Below, one piece after another: positions 26,201-32,945 of a stretch of 39,522 nucleotides of DNA (position 1 is its first letter; each line of letters begins with the position of its first letter). This DNA comes from Saprospiraceae bacterium (GTDB lineage: Bacteria; Bacteroidota; Bacteroidia; Chitinophagales; Saprospiraceae): the NCBI GenBank assembly GCA_027486765.1, contig JAIXOO010000414.1, positions 1-39,522 on the forward strand, read 5' to 3'. Position numbers and translations under genes: made by a program. Below the pieces are notes generated by a model. The model was given only the letters and a program-made list of their open reading frames with translations. It was not told where the DNA came from and did no database searches.

Positions 26201-27060
26201 TAAGTGGTAGGCGTGCCAGATTTTTGTGCCATGTCATAAATAGTGGAGCTACTCAAGGTCAAAGTCCAGCTTTGACCAGCATTCGTTGTCTTGTAAATTC
26301 CATTGCTGGTAGCCGCAAATAATATGTTTGCATTGGTGGAATGGAGAATCAATTTGTAGATGCTAACGTACTGAGCGTCGCTAAAAGATAGTCCAGTGGC
26401 ATTCCAGGTTACGCCTCCATCTGTCGACTTGAGCACACCAATGGAAGGAGTATCGCCACCATCACAATCACCAGTGGCCAAATAAAGTACATTGGGGTTG
26501 CTTGGATCTACGATTAGGTCACTAGTTCCCAGTCGGCTCAGAGTAGTGGTAAGGTTGGTCCAGGAGCTTCCGCCGTTGCTGGTTTTCCACAATCCACCAC
26601 CAGCAGTACAGGCAAAGAAGGTACTGGCATCAGTGGGGTGAAATGCTACCCGGTTGATTCGACCAATTCCAGCGTATCCACCAGTTGAAGAATTTGGCCC
26701 CAAACTTGTCCAGCTAGAACCCCCAATCCCTTGGGGCAGTGGAGTCTGCGCCAGATATTTTTTCCACTCATTTTGGCGTACATTCGCAGGTGGAAACATA
26801 CCAGAAGCGTTGACTCTTGAGTTCCAATAGTGATCCCAGCGCTTGTAAGCCTTGTAGCCCGTACCTTTTCCTGTTCCTCTTTTTTTAAAGTACTCCTCGG
26901 CATTGTCGTGCAACGTTTGGTAGTTCTGAGGAGTAGTGATCAATACGCCATCATTGTGCCAGGGTTGAGCCAACAAGGGCACTTGAAGCCCACCTAGCAA
27001 AAGAACAAACAAAAACCCAATGAGATTCATGGATAGACTAGTAGTACCGTACAGTTTCAT
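20296..27060 (-). CDS. Giant secreted protein: sortilin/BNR-type propeller, 16 BACON repeats, type IX sorting domain
   Basis: A 2254-residue protein with a signal peptide ending near LLLGGLQVPLLAQ. Residues about 45-90 carry the conserved KGTGYKAYKRWDHYW segment that often opens Bacteroidota propeller exoproteins. About residues 95-760 form a BNR/VPS10-like propeller with many S-x-D/N-GG-x-x-W motifs. Sixteen BACON domains of about 86 residues fill roughly 765-2140 (pattern NIAWTVSSNAAWLTPSPSSG ... NTGAARTGTLTF ... TQAA). The end (about 2180-2254, LYPNPAQDVVNIVLD ... LSNGMYTFSMLL ... KKLIVTR) is a T9SS type A sorting domain, so the protein should pass the outer membrane by type IX secretion and be attached to or released from the surface. 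BACON domains are proposed carbohydrate or mucin binders. Adhesion or particle binding is inferred. Confidence 0.92.
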   Translation of the reverse strand: MKLYGTTSLSMNLIGFLFVLLLGGLQVPLLAQPWHNDGVLITTPQNYQTLHDNAEEYFKKRGTGKGTGYKAYKRWDHYWNSRVNASGMFPPANVRQNEWKKYLAQTPLPQGIGGSSWTSLGPNSSTGGYAGIGRINRVAFHPTDASTFFACTAGGGLWKTSNGGSSWTNLTTTLSRLGTSDLIVDPSNPNVLYLATGDCDGGDTPSIGVLKSTDGGVTWNATGLSFSDAQYVSIYKLILHSTNANILFAATSNGIYKTTNAGQSWTLTLSSSTIYDMAQKSGTPTTYFASSASSVYISTDEGVTWTVRSTITGSGRTSIAITPANPDFVGVLATKSSDYSFLGFYSSTDGGLNYTLRSSTPNILGWESNGSGGSGQGWYDLSLAIDPTNANTIYVGGINTWKSTNGGTSWAINTMWYPETQAVPAVHADKHDLAFQNNSTLFQCNDGGIYKTTNGGSSWTDLSNGMTISQIYRIGVSQLDTKTIAGLQDNGTKLRGTTGTWTDVIGGDGMDCAINPTNASVLYGEYQNGGLQRSTNGGSTWTDIIPENGNASGAWISPIVIDPNNNQTIYFGTNRAVYKSTNQGTAWTKISSTLSLTYDVDNIAVAPSNSSYIYFVTGYYWTKEIYRTTNGGTSWTKMTTPINDRITWLSINPTDPNIIYITYSNYTSGSKVYRSTNGGSTWTNITGTLPNLPANCIVYQTGSNGALYLGMDAGVFYRDNSMSDWSLFNSDLPNVEIFELEIKYNTNKILAATYGRGLWESPLYTTANPALTVSPTTQSVAATAGNFPVTVTSNIAWSVSSNAAWLTASPTSGAGDGSVSASYSANTGAERTGILTFSGSGLTQTVTVTQAAAASLTVAPSNQSVSAAAGSANVTVTANIAWTVSSNAAWLTPSPSSGSNNGTVVASFTANTGAARTGTLTFTGGGITRTATITQAAPPSLSVTPITQSVGTAAGSFSITVSSNIAWTISSDAAWLTTGSSSGSNNSTVTANYAANTDAARTGTLTFSGAGLTQTVTVSQADGRTFWVSPETYAAPASSGSFTFNVNSSSFSSWMVNNNSNWLSVNLSSGFGNGSVTVTYAANAGSTRTGVITISSGLESRTVTITQAANVAPILTISPSSSSVANTAGSFVASVTANVAWTSSSNANWLSISPSSGTGNGSVTLNHSANSGVARSGVVTLSGGGASTTITVTQAAAASLTVTPTSQSVAVNAGNFDITVSSNIAWTVSSNAAWLTPSPSSGSNNGMVTASFTANTGAARTGTLTFTGGGITRTTTITQAAAVANSLVVTPTTQSVGNASGSFSATVASNIAWSVSSNAAWLTINPSSGSGNASVSVNYTANTGTARTGTLTFTGSGITQTVTVNQAEVSNLTVAPTSQSVGASAGSTNVTVTSNVAWTVSSSVAWLTASPTSGSNNGTVTASYTANAGVARTGTLTFTGGGLTSTTTITQDAAAANSLVVTPTTQSVGNAAGSFSATVASNIAWSVSSNAAWLTTSPSSGSGNASVAANYTTNTGATRTGILTFSGSGITQTVTVTQAAAANLTVAPSSQSVSSSAGSANINVTSNVAWTVSSNANWLTPNPSSGSNNGTVTASFTANTGAVRTGTLTFTGGGITRTATITQAAAASLSVTPTTQSVAIAAGSFSITVSSNIAWTISSNAAWLTTSPTSGSNNRTVTASYAANTGAARTGTLTFSGGGLTQTVTVSQADGRAFYVSPETYAAPASTGSFTININTSSFSTWSISSGASWLSTNQFSGFGNGTVTVTHAANAGAIRTGVITISSSFETRTVTVTQATNTAPILSISPSTRSVANAAGSFVASVTANVPWTASSNATWLSMSPNSGTGNGSVSLNHTANTGAERTGVVTLSGGGASTSITVTQAAAASLTVTPTSQSVAANAGNFGITVSANIAWTVSSNANWLSASPTSGSNNGTVTASYTANAGVARTGTLTFSGSGITRTVTVTQAAPTANFLTVSPSSKTIPAGSDTFQVIVRSNIAWTLISSGAWMMPAGNNGSGNATSVIYYQQNQNAVSRIDTLTFSGAGIIQKVVVTQNAGTGSSLGASPSTINANAAASSALINITSNGCWSVSDNASWVLPAAAEGLGNASLSLFIQANTAGARSATVTIDGSGGIQTVVINQAAVASLIAPDLALAPTNPQLDQQAASMIPKMELYPNPAQDVVNIVLDAVDVKQQEIQLVVIDAYGRVVMKQQLNSVFTKISLSNLSNGMYTFSMLLPNAKMLSKKLIVTRTE
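20620..24780 (-). repeat. 258-bp tandem repeat array encoding the 16 BACON domains
   Basis: The unit is 86 codons. Units 1-6 resemble units 9-14 in order at an offset of 2064 bp (for example the GRTFWVSPETYAAPAS and GRAFYVSPETYAAPAS units at about 23990 and 21926). Units 7 and 9 are offset by 516 bp and nearly identical over at least 120 bp. Units 15 and 16 are the most diverged. Confidence 0.85.
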
Positions 27061-27220
27061 GTTTAGAGGTATTTATTGCAATAAAGAATTAAAGGGAAAA
27101 GCACAAGCAATTCCAGGGAATGAAAAGTGATTAAATTTTTTGAAAATCAAAAAAATGGTGATGTAACACCTGAAGAAAGGATACTATACGCTGAAAAAAA
27201 CAATCAATAATCTTGCTGGA

Positions 27221-27228
27221 CAAAAATA
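27221..27228 (-). promoter_or_regulatory. Candidate -7 box for the giant T9SS cargo gene
   Basis: The minus strand reads TATTTTTG, matching TAnnTTTG, and would give a leader of about 150 nt before 27060. No -33 TTTG is clear. The rest of 27061-27278 is AT-rich with nothing else recognised. Confidence 0.35.
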
Positions 27229-27278
27229 GCTAAATAAAGTAATATCCTCGTTTAAGTTTCCTCTTTTTTTTGGTTGGT

Positions 27279-28241
27279 TCACTTTTTTTCTTTCAACCAT
27301 AAAAACCATGGGACTAAAAAATGAGGAAACCTGATCAACAACTCATGTACCCACATTTGTAACCAGTTTCCAAAAAAATCTATACTAAAATAACTCCATA
27401 CCCTTGCCAGTGAAGTCAACAAGCCCCACGCAATCAGGTAGGAAAAAATGGCCGTTTTGAACCTTTGGGGCCAAAGCATTCCCAGTGCAACCAAGACATC
27501 CAATACCCCAATCAGCAACAAAAATTGCCGTGCCGGGTCTTCTCCTATACTTAGTGAGCGCATGGTCATTTCTAAAAAATTACCAGGCAATGGATAATAG
27601 CCCAAAGCGTACAAACCATGGCCAATAAAAGTAGCCGAGATGGCTGCTCTGGCTCCATAACGAATCCAGTATTCAGGAATGGTACGTTTATTACTGGCCG
27701 CTAATAGTAAGGGTGTAGTCCATTGGAGGCTATGTTCCAATAACTGGCCGAGCTGCCAGCCATATTCTTTCCAAACGACCAAGGCCAAGACCAATAATGC
27801 ACCACTGGCCGTATTTAAAATGCTGCGCGCCAAGCGAGGGAACCATTGGATACCCAAAGCCGCCCCTGCTGCAAGCAAATAAAACCAGCCTATTCCTTGA
27901 GAAAAAAGCCGGATGCGTTCATCGTAAAGTGGATTGCCTACATATTCAGACCAGCTCAGTCCAAAGACCGCCGAGACCAAGTCTTTCATCCAATATTCAT
28001 CCCACAAAAGCTCACGGTATGGCGCATCCCAAAACAGGTGCTGCCAGGCTCGACCTAGTAACAAGCCGAAAGCCGCCGTTTGTAACAAGCGGAAGGAGTT
28101 GAAATGTTGAAATGATGGATAGCGCAAGAGTTGTTTTTTGAGTAGCAAAGCTAAGAAAAGTTGAGGAGTTGAGAAATCGGCGCTTCGGCTACGCTCAGCA
28201 ACCGGTCGCTGAACGTAGCCGAAGCGCCGATTTCCATTCAC
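27279..28241 (-). CDS. Polytopic membrane protein of unknown function (distantly DoxX-like)
   Basis: A frame of up to 320 residues with about seven hydrophobic segments. The stretch ISATFIGHGLYALGYYPLPGNF ... FLLLIGVLDVLVALGMLWPQRF resembles DoxX-type quinol or membrane proteins; function is unknown. No in-frame ATG exists before residue 84. The longest reading starts at GTG 28241, and its first ~24 codons (NGNRRFGYVQRPVAERSRSA) are simply the translated palindrome 28173-28234. TTG codons at 28148, 28127 or 28088 may be the real start. So either the repeat has been captured into the N-terminus or the gene starts downstream with a rare codon. It ends convergently toward nothing on the plus strand and shares an upstream region with the divergent lipoprotein operon. 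Confidence 0.65.
   Translation of the reverse strand: MNGNRRFGYVQRPVAERSRSADFSTPQLFLALLLKKQLLRYPSFQHFNSFRLLQTAAFGLLLGRAWQHLFWDAPYRELLWDEYWMKDLVSAVFGLSWSEYVGNPLYDERIRLFSQGIGWFYLLAAGAALGIQWFPRLARSILNTASGALLVLALVVWKEYGWQLGQLLEHSLQWTTPLLLAASNKRTIPEYWIRYGARAAISATFIGHGLYALGYYPLPGNFLEMTMRSLSIGEDPARQFLLLIGVLDVLVALGMLWPQRFKTAIFSYLIAWGLLTSLARVWSYFSIDFFGNWLQMWVHELLIRFPHFLVPWFLWLKEKK
28173..28234. repeat. 21-bp perfect palindrome of the CTTCGGCTACG type
   Basis: 28173-28193 (GAAATCGGCGCTTCGGCTACG) is exactly complementary to 28214-28234. The loop adds a further imperfect CTCAGC/GCTGAA pairing. It overlaps the 5' end of the membrane protein frame. A GTTGAGGAGTT word lies directly at its left, as in the 12148-12210 repeat. 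Confidence 0.8.
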
Positions 28242-28345
28242 CTACTTTCCCCCACCGTTGACCGACTATTCCAATTCCAGGATTTTTTTCCCCGTAACCT
28301 TGTATCAGAAATCAGCCGCCTGTGCGGATAAAAACCAACAACACC

Positions 28346-28975
28346 ATGAAAAAGATTCTGTTTGTAGCCCTATTTTTGGTCTTCATGCAATCGTGCATCA
28401 CCTCTTTGCACCCGTTGTACACCGATTCTACCCTGATTGCGAAAAAGGAATTGCTGGCGCTTTGGAAAGACAAAGAAGGCATGTACTGGCGTTTCATGAA
28501 GCAGGATGATTCTAAAAACTATCGTCTGCGTTGCCGCTCAAAAAACTTTACTGCAGTATACAAGACTGGCTTGGTTAAATTTGGCGACAATTATTTTTTA
28601 GATGTACAAATGGAGGATGAACCAATTAGCGATGAGGAAGCTGCGCGGTTTAAAAAAGCAGGTGAAAGGCCAAATCCGATTGATGACAGTGCACAAAACG
28701 ATGTTGGCTTTTTAGCCTACAACATTCCGGGTCATAATTTTTATAAACTTGCTTTTAAAGGCGACAACATTTATGTTTACCCTTTCAACGATGAGTATCT
28801 GGAAGACCTGTTCAAACAACGCAAGGTTCGCATCAAACATGAGAAAGTGGATTCAATGACCGTTTTAACCGCGTCAACGCAGGAGTTGCAGGATTTTTTC
28901 AAAAAATACGGCGATGACCCCAAATTGTTCAAAGACGATGAACCTAAAATACTCCGTAAACTGGTGAAAAAATGA
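28346..28975 (+). CDS. Hypothetical lipoprotein upstream of the histidine kinase
   Basis: A 209-residue protein with a signal peptide and lipobox M-Q-S-C17 (start ATG 28346; an earlier in-frame non-ATG codon is less likely). The mature part starts CITSLHPLYTDSTLI, a phrase seen in several Bacteroidota lipoproteins, and is otherwise a charged, mostly alpha/beta region without a domain I can name. Its stop overlaps the start of the histidine kinase gene by 4 bp (ATGA), so the two are translationally coupled. A role as an envelope sensor partner of the kinase is a reasonable guess, not shown by sequence. Confidence 0.8.
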   Translation: MKKILFVALFLVFMQSCITSLHPLYTDSTLIAKKELLALWKDKEGMYWRFMKQDDSKNYRLRCRSKNFTAVYKTGLVKFGDNYFLDVQMEDEPISDEEAARFKKAGERPNPIDDSAQNDVGFLAYNIPGHNFYKLAFKGDNIYVYPFNDEYLEDLFKQRKVRIKHEKVDSMTVLTASTQELQDFFKKYGDDPKLFKDDEPKILRKLVKK

Positions 28976-30027
28976 AAAAAACAATCTTGGCCATTGCCCA
29001 AAATCAGCTCTTACAACACTTGTTGTTTTGGGCAGTGGCCGGGTTTGTCATTTACCGCCTGACGGCTTACAACAACATTCCAAGTCGCACCGATTTTTAC
29101 TACACTTTCTTGTTTTTATGCCCAGCGACCTGGGTAGTGTATTGGAACATTTTTTTGATTGACCGCCTACTCCCTAATGGTCAATATTGGCGATTTCTAC
29201 TGTTTACCCTGTTTGTGTTGTGCAGCGGAGTCGCCTGGTATTTTTTGATCATGGAGTACCTTGTTGACTTTATTTTTCCTGGCTATTATTTCATCTCCTA
29301 CTATCAACCACTCCAGATTTTACTCTTTCTCAGTGTTTTTTGGCTCCTCAGCACCTTGCTGAATTTATCCAGCGGCTGGTTCCGCGAACAGGAGCAAAAG
29401 CAAAAAATCCAGCAGCTCGAAAAGCAAAAAACCCAGGCCGAGCTAGATGCTCTCAAAGCCCAACTGGATCCCCATTTTTTATTCAACAACCTAAATAGTC
29501 TCTACAGCCTCGCCTTGGAAGAGAACCCAAAAACTCCGGAGGCCATCCTGAAATTGTCAGAAAATTTGCGCTATGTGTTGTACGAAGGTGTAGGTGCAGA
29601 AGTGAGTTTGCAGAAAGAGATCCAACACTTGAGCAACTACTTCCAGTTGCAACAATGGCGTTTTGGGGAAGAAATGGAGATTTCCTTGCAACTTGAGCTG
29701 TCCGATACAAACCTGACCATTGCCCCATTGCTTTTTTTGCCATTATTGGAAAATTGCTTCAAACACGTGGGCCGCAACCGCAATGGGCATTACGCGGTTC
29801 GTGGAAAAATCAAACTACAGGAAGGGAAATTAATGGTGTCGCTGCAAAATACCATTGCAGCAGCTTATGAGGCAACTGATCAACCAATTGCAAGTGGGAT
29901 TGGCTTGGTCAACTTGCAAAAACGTTTGGAGTTGTTGTATCCTGGTAAGTATTATTTCAATACGATCAGTACCGGTGATGAATTTGTGGCTAAATTGGAA
30001 GTGCAGTTAAGCAAATCCAAACCTTAA
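28972..30027 (+). CDS. LytS/YehU-family sensor histidine kinase
   Basis: A 351-residue membrane kinase. Four transmembrane helices (about residues 12-30, 42-64, 72-98 and 112-132) are followed by a coiled-coil linker (REQEQKQKIQQLEKQKTQAE). The His_kinase phosphoacceptor box is QLDPHFLFNNLNSL with H168. The ATPase part has LLFLPLLENCFKHVG (N box) and SGIGLVNLQKRLELLYPG (G box). This family normally pairs with a LytTR-type response regulator encoded next door; none is present. Instead a Crp/Fnr-type regulator follows after 10 bp. There is no extracytoplasmic sensor domain, so the ligand is probably sensed in the membrane or via the co-encoded lipoprotein. Confidence 0.92.
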   Translation: MKKTILAIAQNQLLQHLLFWAVAGFVIYRLTAYNNIPSRTDFYYTFLFLCPATWVVYWNIFLIDRLLPNGQYWRFLLFTLFVLCSGVAWYFLIMEYLVDFIFPGYYFISYYQPLQILLFLSVFWLLSTLLNLSSGWFREQEQKQKIQQLEKQKTQAELDALKAQLDPHFLFNNLNSLYSLALEENPKTPEAILKLSENLRYVLYEGVGAEVSLQKEIQHLSNYFQLQQWRFGEEMEISLQLELSDTNLTIAPLLFLPLLENCFKHVGRNRNGHYAVRGKIKLQEGKLMVSLQNTIAAAYEATDQPIASGIGLVNLQKRLELLYPGKYYFNTISTGDEFVAKLEVQLSKSKP

Positions 30028-30037
30028 CCCAATCCAT

Positions 30038-30619
30038 ATGATGAGCATCAGCCAATTCCTTCAGCAGCTACTGCCAACGCTCAGTGCAAGTACCGCGCAG
30101 TTCATCGAGGAAAAAGTGAAGGTTTTGCACTTCAAAAACAATGAAGTAGCCATTAAACCTGGTGCAATCTGCGATCGGGTTTACCTCGTTGTAGAAGGCG
30201 GATTTGTGTGTAGGTACATCAACGAAGACACCGAAACAGAAAAAACAATCAACTTTTATCTGGAGGACGTGCACCCCTTTATGGCTTGCGTAGACAGTTT
30301 TTTTAGCCAAACCCCCACTGCTTGTGAATTGCGGGCAATTTGCCCTTCTACAGTCTGGGAGTTACACCGCAAAGACCTGGAGCAACTATTTGAAATGGAC
30401 AAAGAGATTTTCAATTTTCACAATACACAGGTAATCAATGCACTTACTGAGGAAAATGAATTAAAACTCAAAATCATCGCACTTTCTTCCGAACAACTGT
30501 ACCAATACATCCTGGATACCTTTCCAATGGTCATCAAAAAAGTCCCCTCCAAATACATTGCTGAGTTGATGGGCATCTCGGCGGAATGGTTAAGCAAGCT
30601 AAAAAGAGCGAATAAATAA
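30038..30619 (+). CDS. Crp/Fnr-family transcriptional regulator
   Basis: A 193-residue protein. The N-terminal cyclic-nucleotide-binding-like beta-roll (about residues 15-120) contains IKPGAICDRVYLVVEGGFVCRYI and HPFMACVDSFFSQTPTACELRAI. A dimer helix is followed by a C-terminal winged helix (about 140-193) with the recognition region VPSKYIAELMGISAEWLSKLKR. There is no Fnr-type N-terminal cysteine cluster and no canonical cAMP pocket arginine that I can see, so the effector is unknown. It lies 10 bp after the kinase gene and 76 bp before the PhlG/oxidase fusion gene, whose promoter carries a TTGA-N6-TCAA palindrome, the kind of site this family binds. Confidence 0.9.
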   Translation: MMSISQFLQQLLPTLSASTAQFIEEKVKVLHFKNNEVAIKPGAICDRVYLVVEGGFVCRYINEDTETEKTINFYLEDVHPFMACVDSFFSQTPTACELRAICPSTVWELHRKDLEQLFEMDKEIFNFHNTQVINALTEENELKLKIIALSSEQLYQYILDTFPMVIKKVPSKYIAELMGISAEWLSKLKRANK

Positions 30620-30634
30620 ATCCTGGGGGCATTT

Positions 30635-30650
30635 CTTGAATTAATTCAAG
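30635..30650. promoter_or_regulatory. Crp/Fnr-type operator, perfect 16-bp palindrome
   Basis: CTTGAATTAATTCAAG is a perfect palindrome that fits TTGA-N6-TCAA, the Fnr/Crp-family half-site arrangement. Its centre (30642.5) lies 41.5 bp before the transcription start predicted from the -7 box at 30673-30680, the standard class II activator position. Confidence 0.65.
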
Positions 30651-30672
30651 TGTGGCTCTTGGGCGCCTAAGC

Positions 30673-30680
30673 TACTTTTG
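30673..30680 (+). promoter_or_regulatory. -7 box for the PhlG/flavin-oxidase gene
   Basis: TACTTTTG matches TAnnTTTG. The predicted start is near 30684, only about 11 nt before the ATG, so the mRNA is almost leaderless. The -33 region reads TGTG (30651-30654), one base off TTTG, and abuts the operator, as expected for an activator-dependent promoter. Confidence 0.55.
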
Positions 30681-30694
30681 CCTCAAATAGATTG

Positions 30695-32833
30695 ATGATG
30701 GCAAAGAAATTTTTAGGTTTTACAGAACAAGAGATGCAACAGGCATTAGCCAGTTTTTTGGACAAAAACATCAAACCACTCACGCCAGAAAAGTTTGCCG
30801 TCCTTACCCAGGACCCTCTGGAATGGGATCAACTGATGGATCTCCTGGATTTAACAGCACTGGAAAAAGAAGGATATTTAGCCGTTGAAAACGGGTATGC
30901 AGAACACGAAGATGGGAGCATCCGTGTCGCTGTATTGACGGACATGCCCGGAGTAACGCCCCAAATGTGGGATTGGTGGTTTGGATGGCACGGTTCTCAG
31001 GACATGCGCTACAAACTTTGGCATCCGGGCGCACATCTTTCGGCTAGCTGGGAAGATGGTCGAGCCGATCACTGTTACATCGGCCGGAATTCCGTCATCA
31101 AGGAATACATTGGCAACAACATCCAGGATGCCGTCATTCAATTCAAGTCTCCTTTGACATTCGGGTTCAGCAAGCAAGCCATAAACAATCCGGAAAAAGT
31201 AGTTTTTATCTGTGCCAGGTTAGGCCATCCTGATTTCCCCGTCGATTATGGTTTCCTGGTACACCAAGTCAGGGCAACCGAAAATGGCTCAGAAATGCGT
31301 TCCCGCTTTTGGGTTGGGGGACAGTACATCAGTCCTAGGAAAGAAGGTAAAATAACGGCTGCACTGGTAAATGTGGTCAAAAGAATAAAAAAACTCCCTA
31401 AAAACTTCGCCAAGGATTTGTTCCAACATTGTGCGGAAGAAATGAAACATTTGGCGGGCTTTCTCCCCAAATTGTACCAAGAACAGGCAAGCGACACTGA
31501 ATTGGCTGTAGCAGGCGCGATCATTTCTCCCACCCAGCAGGATTTTGACCAGGTGGTTATGAATACGCTGTTCAATAAAATGGACCCCGGCCAGCGCCCG
31601 GCACTCATCGTGGAGCCCAAAACCGTGGAAGACATCATCCATACCGTGAAGTATGCACAGCGGGTAGGAAAACGCATCACAGTGAGTTCTGGGGGGCATA
31701 GTTTCAGTGCCAACTTCATTCGGGATTGCAGTATCCTACTGCTTATGAAACACTTCAACCAATTTGAGGTGAATCCTGAAACCATGACCGCCAAAGCAGG
31801 GCCGGGAGTGGGTGGTAGTGTTCTGTTGGCGGCATTGTACAAACAGGGCTTGTTTTTCCCGGCTGGGCATTGCAAAGGAGTCTGTATCGGCGGTTATTTA
31901 TTGCAGGGCGGCTATGGCTGGAATGGCCGAAAAACGGGCATTGCCTGCCAGCATATCATTGGGATGGACATAGTCACCGCCAGCGGAGAATTGGTATATG
32001 CCGATGAAACACAAAATGCCGACTTATTTTGGGCCGCCCGCGGCTCAGGACCGGGCTTTTTCGGCATTGTAACCTGTTTTTATTTAAAGGTATTTCCCTT
32101 GCCAAAATACCGCGCCGCGATGTCTCACAATTTTGACATCAAACACCTGGAGGCGGTTTACCGTTGGGCGCACGAAGCGGGACCAAATATTCCAACAGCC
32201 ATTGAATTTCAGCTAATCATGAGCCGCCACATGCTCAATTTGCTTGGCCCCGGCATCGAGGTATTGGCGCCCATTTTTGCAGATACGGAAGAGGAATTTG
32301 AAGCAGCCAAAGGGTTTATGCTCAATAGTCCCATCAAAAATAAAGCGACGGTTTCCATTCCTGCGTTTAACCCCGGGATAGAAATGCTGTACAAATCTGC
32401 AATGACCCATTACCCTTCTAATCACCATTGGGGAGTAGACAACATGTGGACCCATGCCAATTTTGATGATTTGCTTCCATTCATCAAAAACATTGCCGAC
32501 ACCCTACCTCCCGCGCCCTCACATTTTTTATGGCTCAATTGGTATCCGGGGAACCTGAAAGCAGACATGGCCTACAGTAAAGAAGATGACCTGTATCTGG
32601 CCCTATACAGTTGTTGGAAAGACAAAAATGATACTTCGAAATACGGCAACTGGGCCGCTGATACGATGCGCAAAATGGAGCACCTTTCAGTCGGCATTCA
32701 GTTGGCCGATGAAGGTTTGCACAAACGTACTGCTCATTTTATGAGTGGTGAAAATCTAAAAAAAGTGCAGGAAATTCGCCAGAGATGGGATCCGAATGGC
32801 GTGTTTTTTGAATGGCACAGTAAGCCTGAGTAA
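30695..32833 (+). CDS. Fusion of PhlG-type (diacetylphloroglucinol) C-C hydrolase and berberine-bridge-type FAD oxidase
   Basis: A 712-residue protein. Residues 1-260 match the DAPG hydrolase (PhlG) domain: DMPGVTPQMWDWWFGWHGSQ, YKLWHPGAH (110-114), and a C-terminal HCAEE giving H245 and E249 as likely zinc ligands. Residues about 280-712 are an FAD-linked oxidase of the berberine-bridge/VAO type. SSGGHSFS carries H335 and AGHCKGVCIGGYLLQGGYGW carries C393, the positions used for double covalent flavin attachment. The protein ends with the family-typical RWDPNGVFFEWHSKP. PhlG cuts an acyl group off acylated phloroglucinols, and berberine-bridge enzymes oxidise phenols, sugars or alkaloid-like substrates. 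The fusion suggests sequential attack on an acylated phenolic compound (inference). No signal peptide is visible. Regulation by the adjacent Crp/Fnr protein is likely. The start could also be ATG 30698. Confidence 0.85.
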   Translation: MMAKKFLGFTEQEMQQALASFLDKNIKPLTPEKFAVLTQDPLEWDQLMDLLDLTALEKEGYLAVENGYAEHEDGSIRVAVLTDMPGVTPQMWDWWFGWHGSQDMRYKLWHPGAHLSASWEDGRADHCYIGRNSVIKEYIGNNIQDAVIQFKSPLTFGFSKQAINNPEKVVFICARLGHPDFPVDYGFLVHQVRATENGSEMRSRFWVGGQYISPRKEGKITAALVNVVKRIKKLPKNFAKDLFQHCAEEMKHLAGFLPKLYQEQASDTELAVAGAIISPTQQDFDQVVMNTLFNKMDPGQRPALIVEPKTVEDIIHTVKYAQRVGKRITVSSGGHSFSANFIRDCSILLLMKHFNQFEVNPETMTAKAGPGVGGSVLLAALYKQGLFFPAGHCKGVCIGGYLLQGGYGWNGRKTGIACQHIIGMDIVTASGELVYADETQNADLFWAARGSGPGFFGIVTCFYLKVFPLPKYRAAMSHNFDIKHLEAVYRWAHEAGPNIPTAIEFQLIMSRHMLNLLGPGIEVLAPIFADTEEEFEAAKGFMLNSPIKNKATVSIPAFNPGIEMLYKSAMTHYPSNHHWGVDNMWTHANFDDLLPFIKNIADTLPPAPSHFLWLNWYPGNLKADMAYSKEDDLYLALYSCWKDKNDTSKYGNWAADTMRKMEHLSVGIQLADEGLHKRTAHFMSGENLKKVQEIRQRWDPNGVFFEWHSKPE

Positions 32834-32845
32834 CGATCATTTCGC

Positions 32846-32899
32846 GTCTTGAAGACTTGATCGGCCATATGGATAGCCGATCAAGCGCTTCAAAGTCTG
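32846..32899. terminator. Imperfect palindrome after the fusion gene
   Basis: CTTGATCGGC (32856-32865) pairs with GCCGATCAAG (32876-32885), and GAAG/CTTC extend the stem with a small internal loop. It lies between convergent genes ending at 32833 and 32946. There is no T run, so termination is uncertain. Confidence 0.45.
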
Positions 32900-32945
32900 C
32901 TAATTCGGGTTTAGTAAAGAGCTAGGTAAAACGTGAAATTATTTT

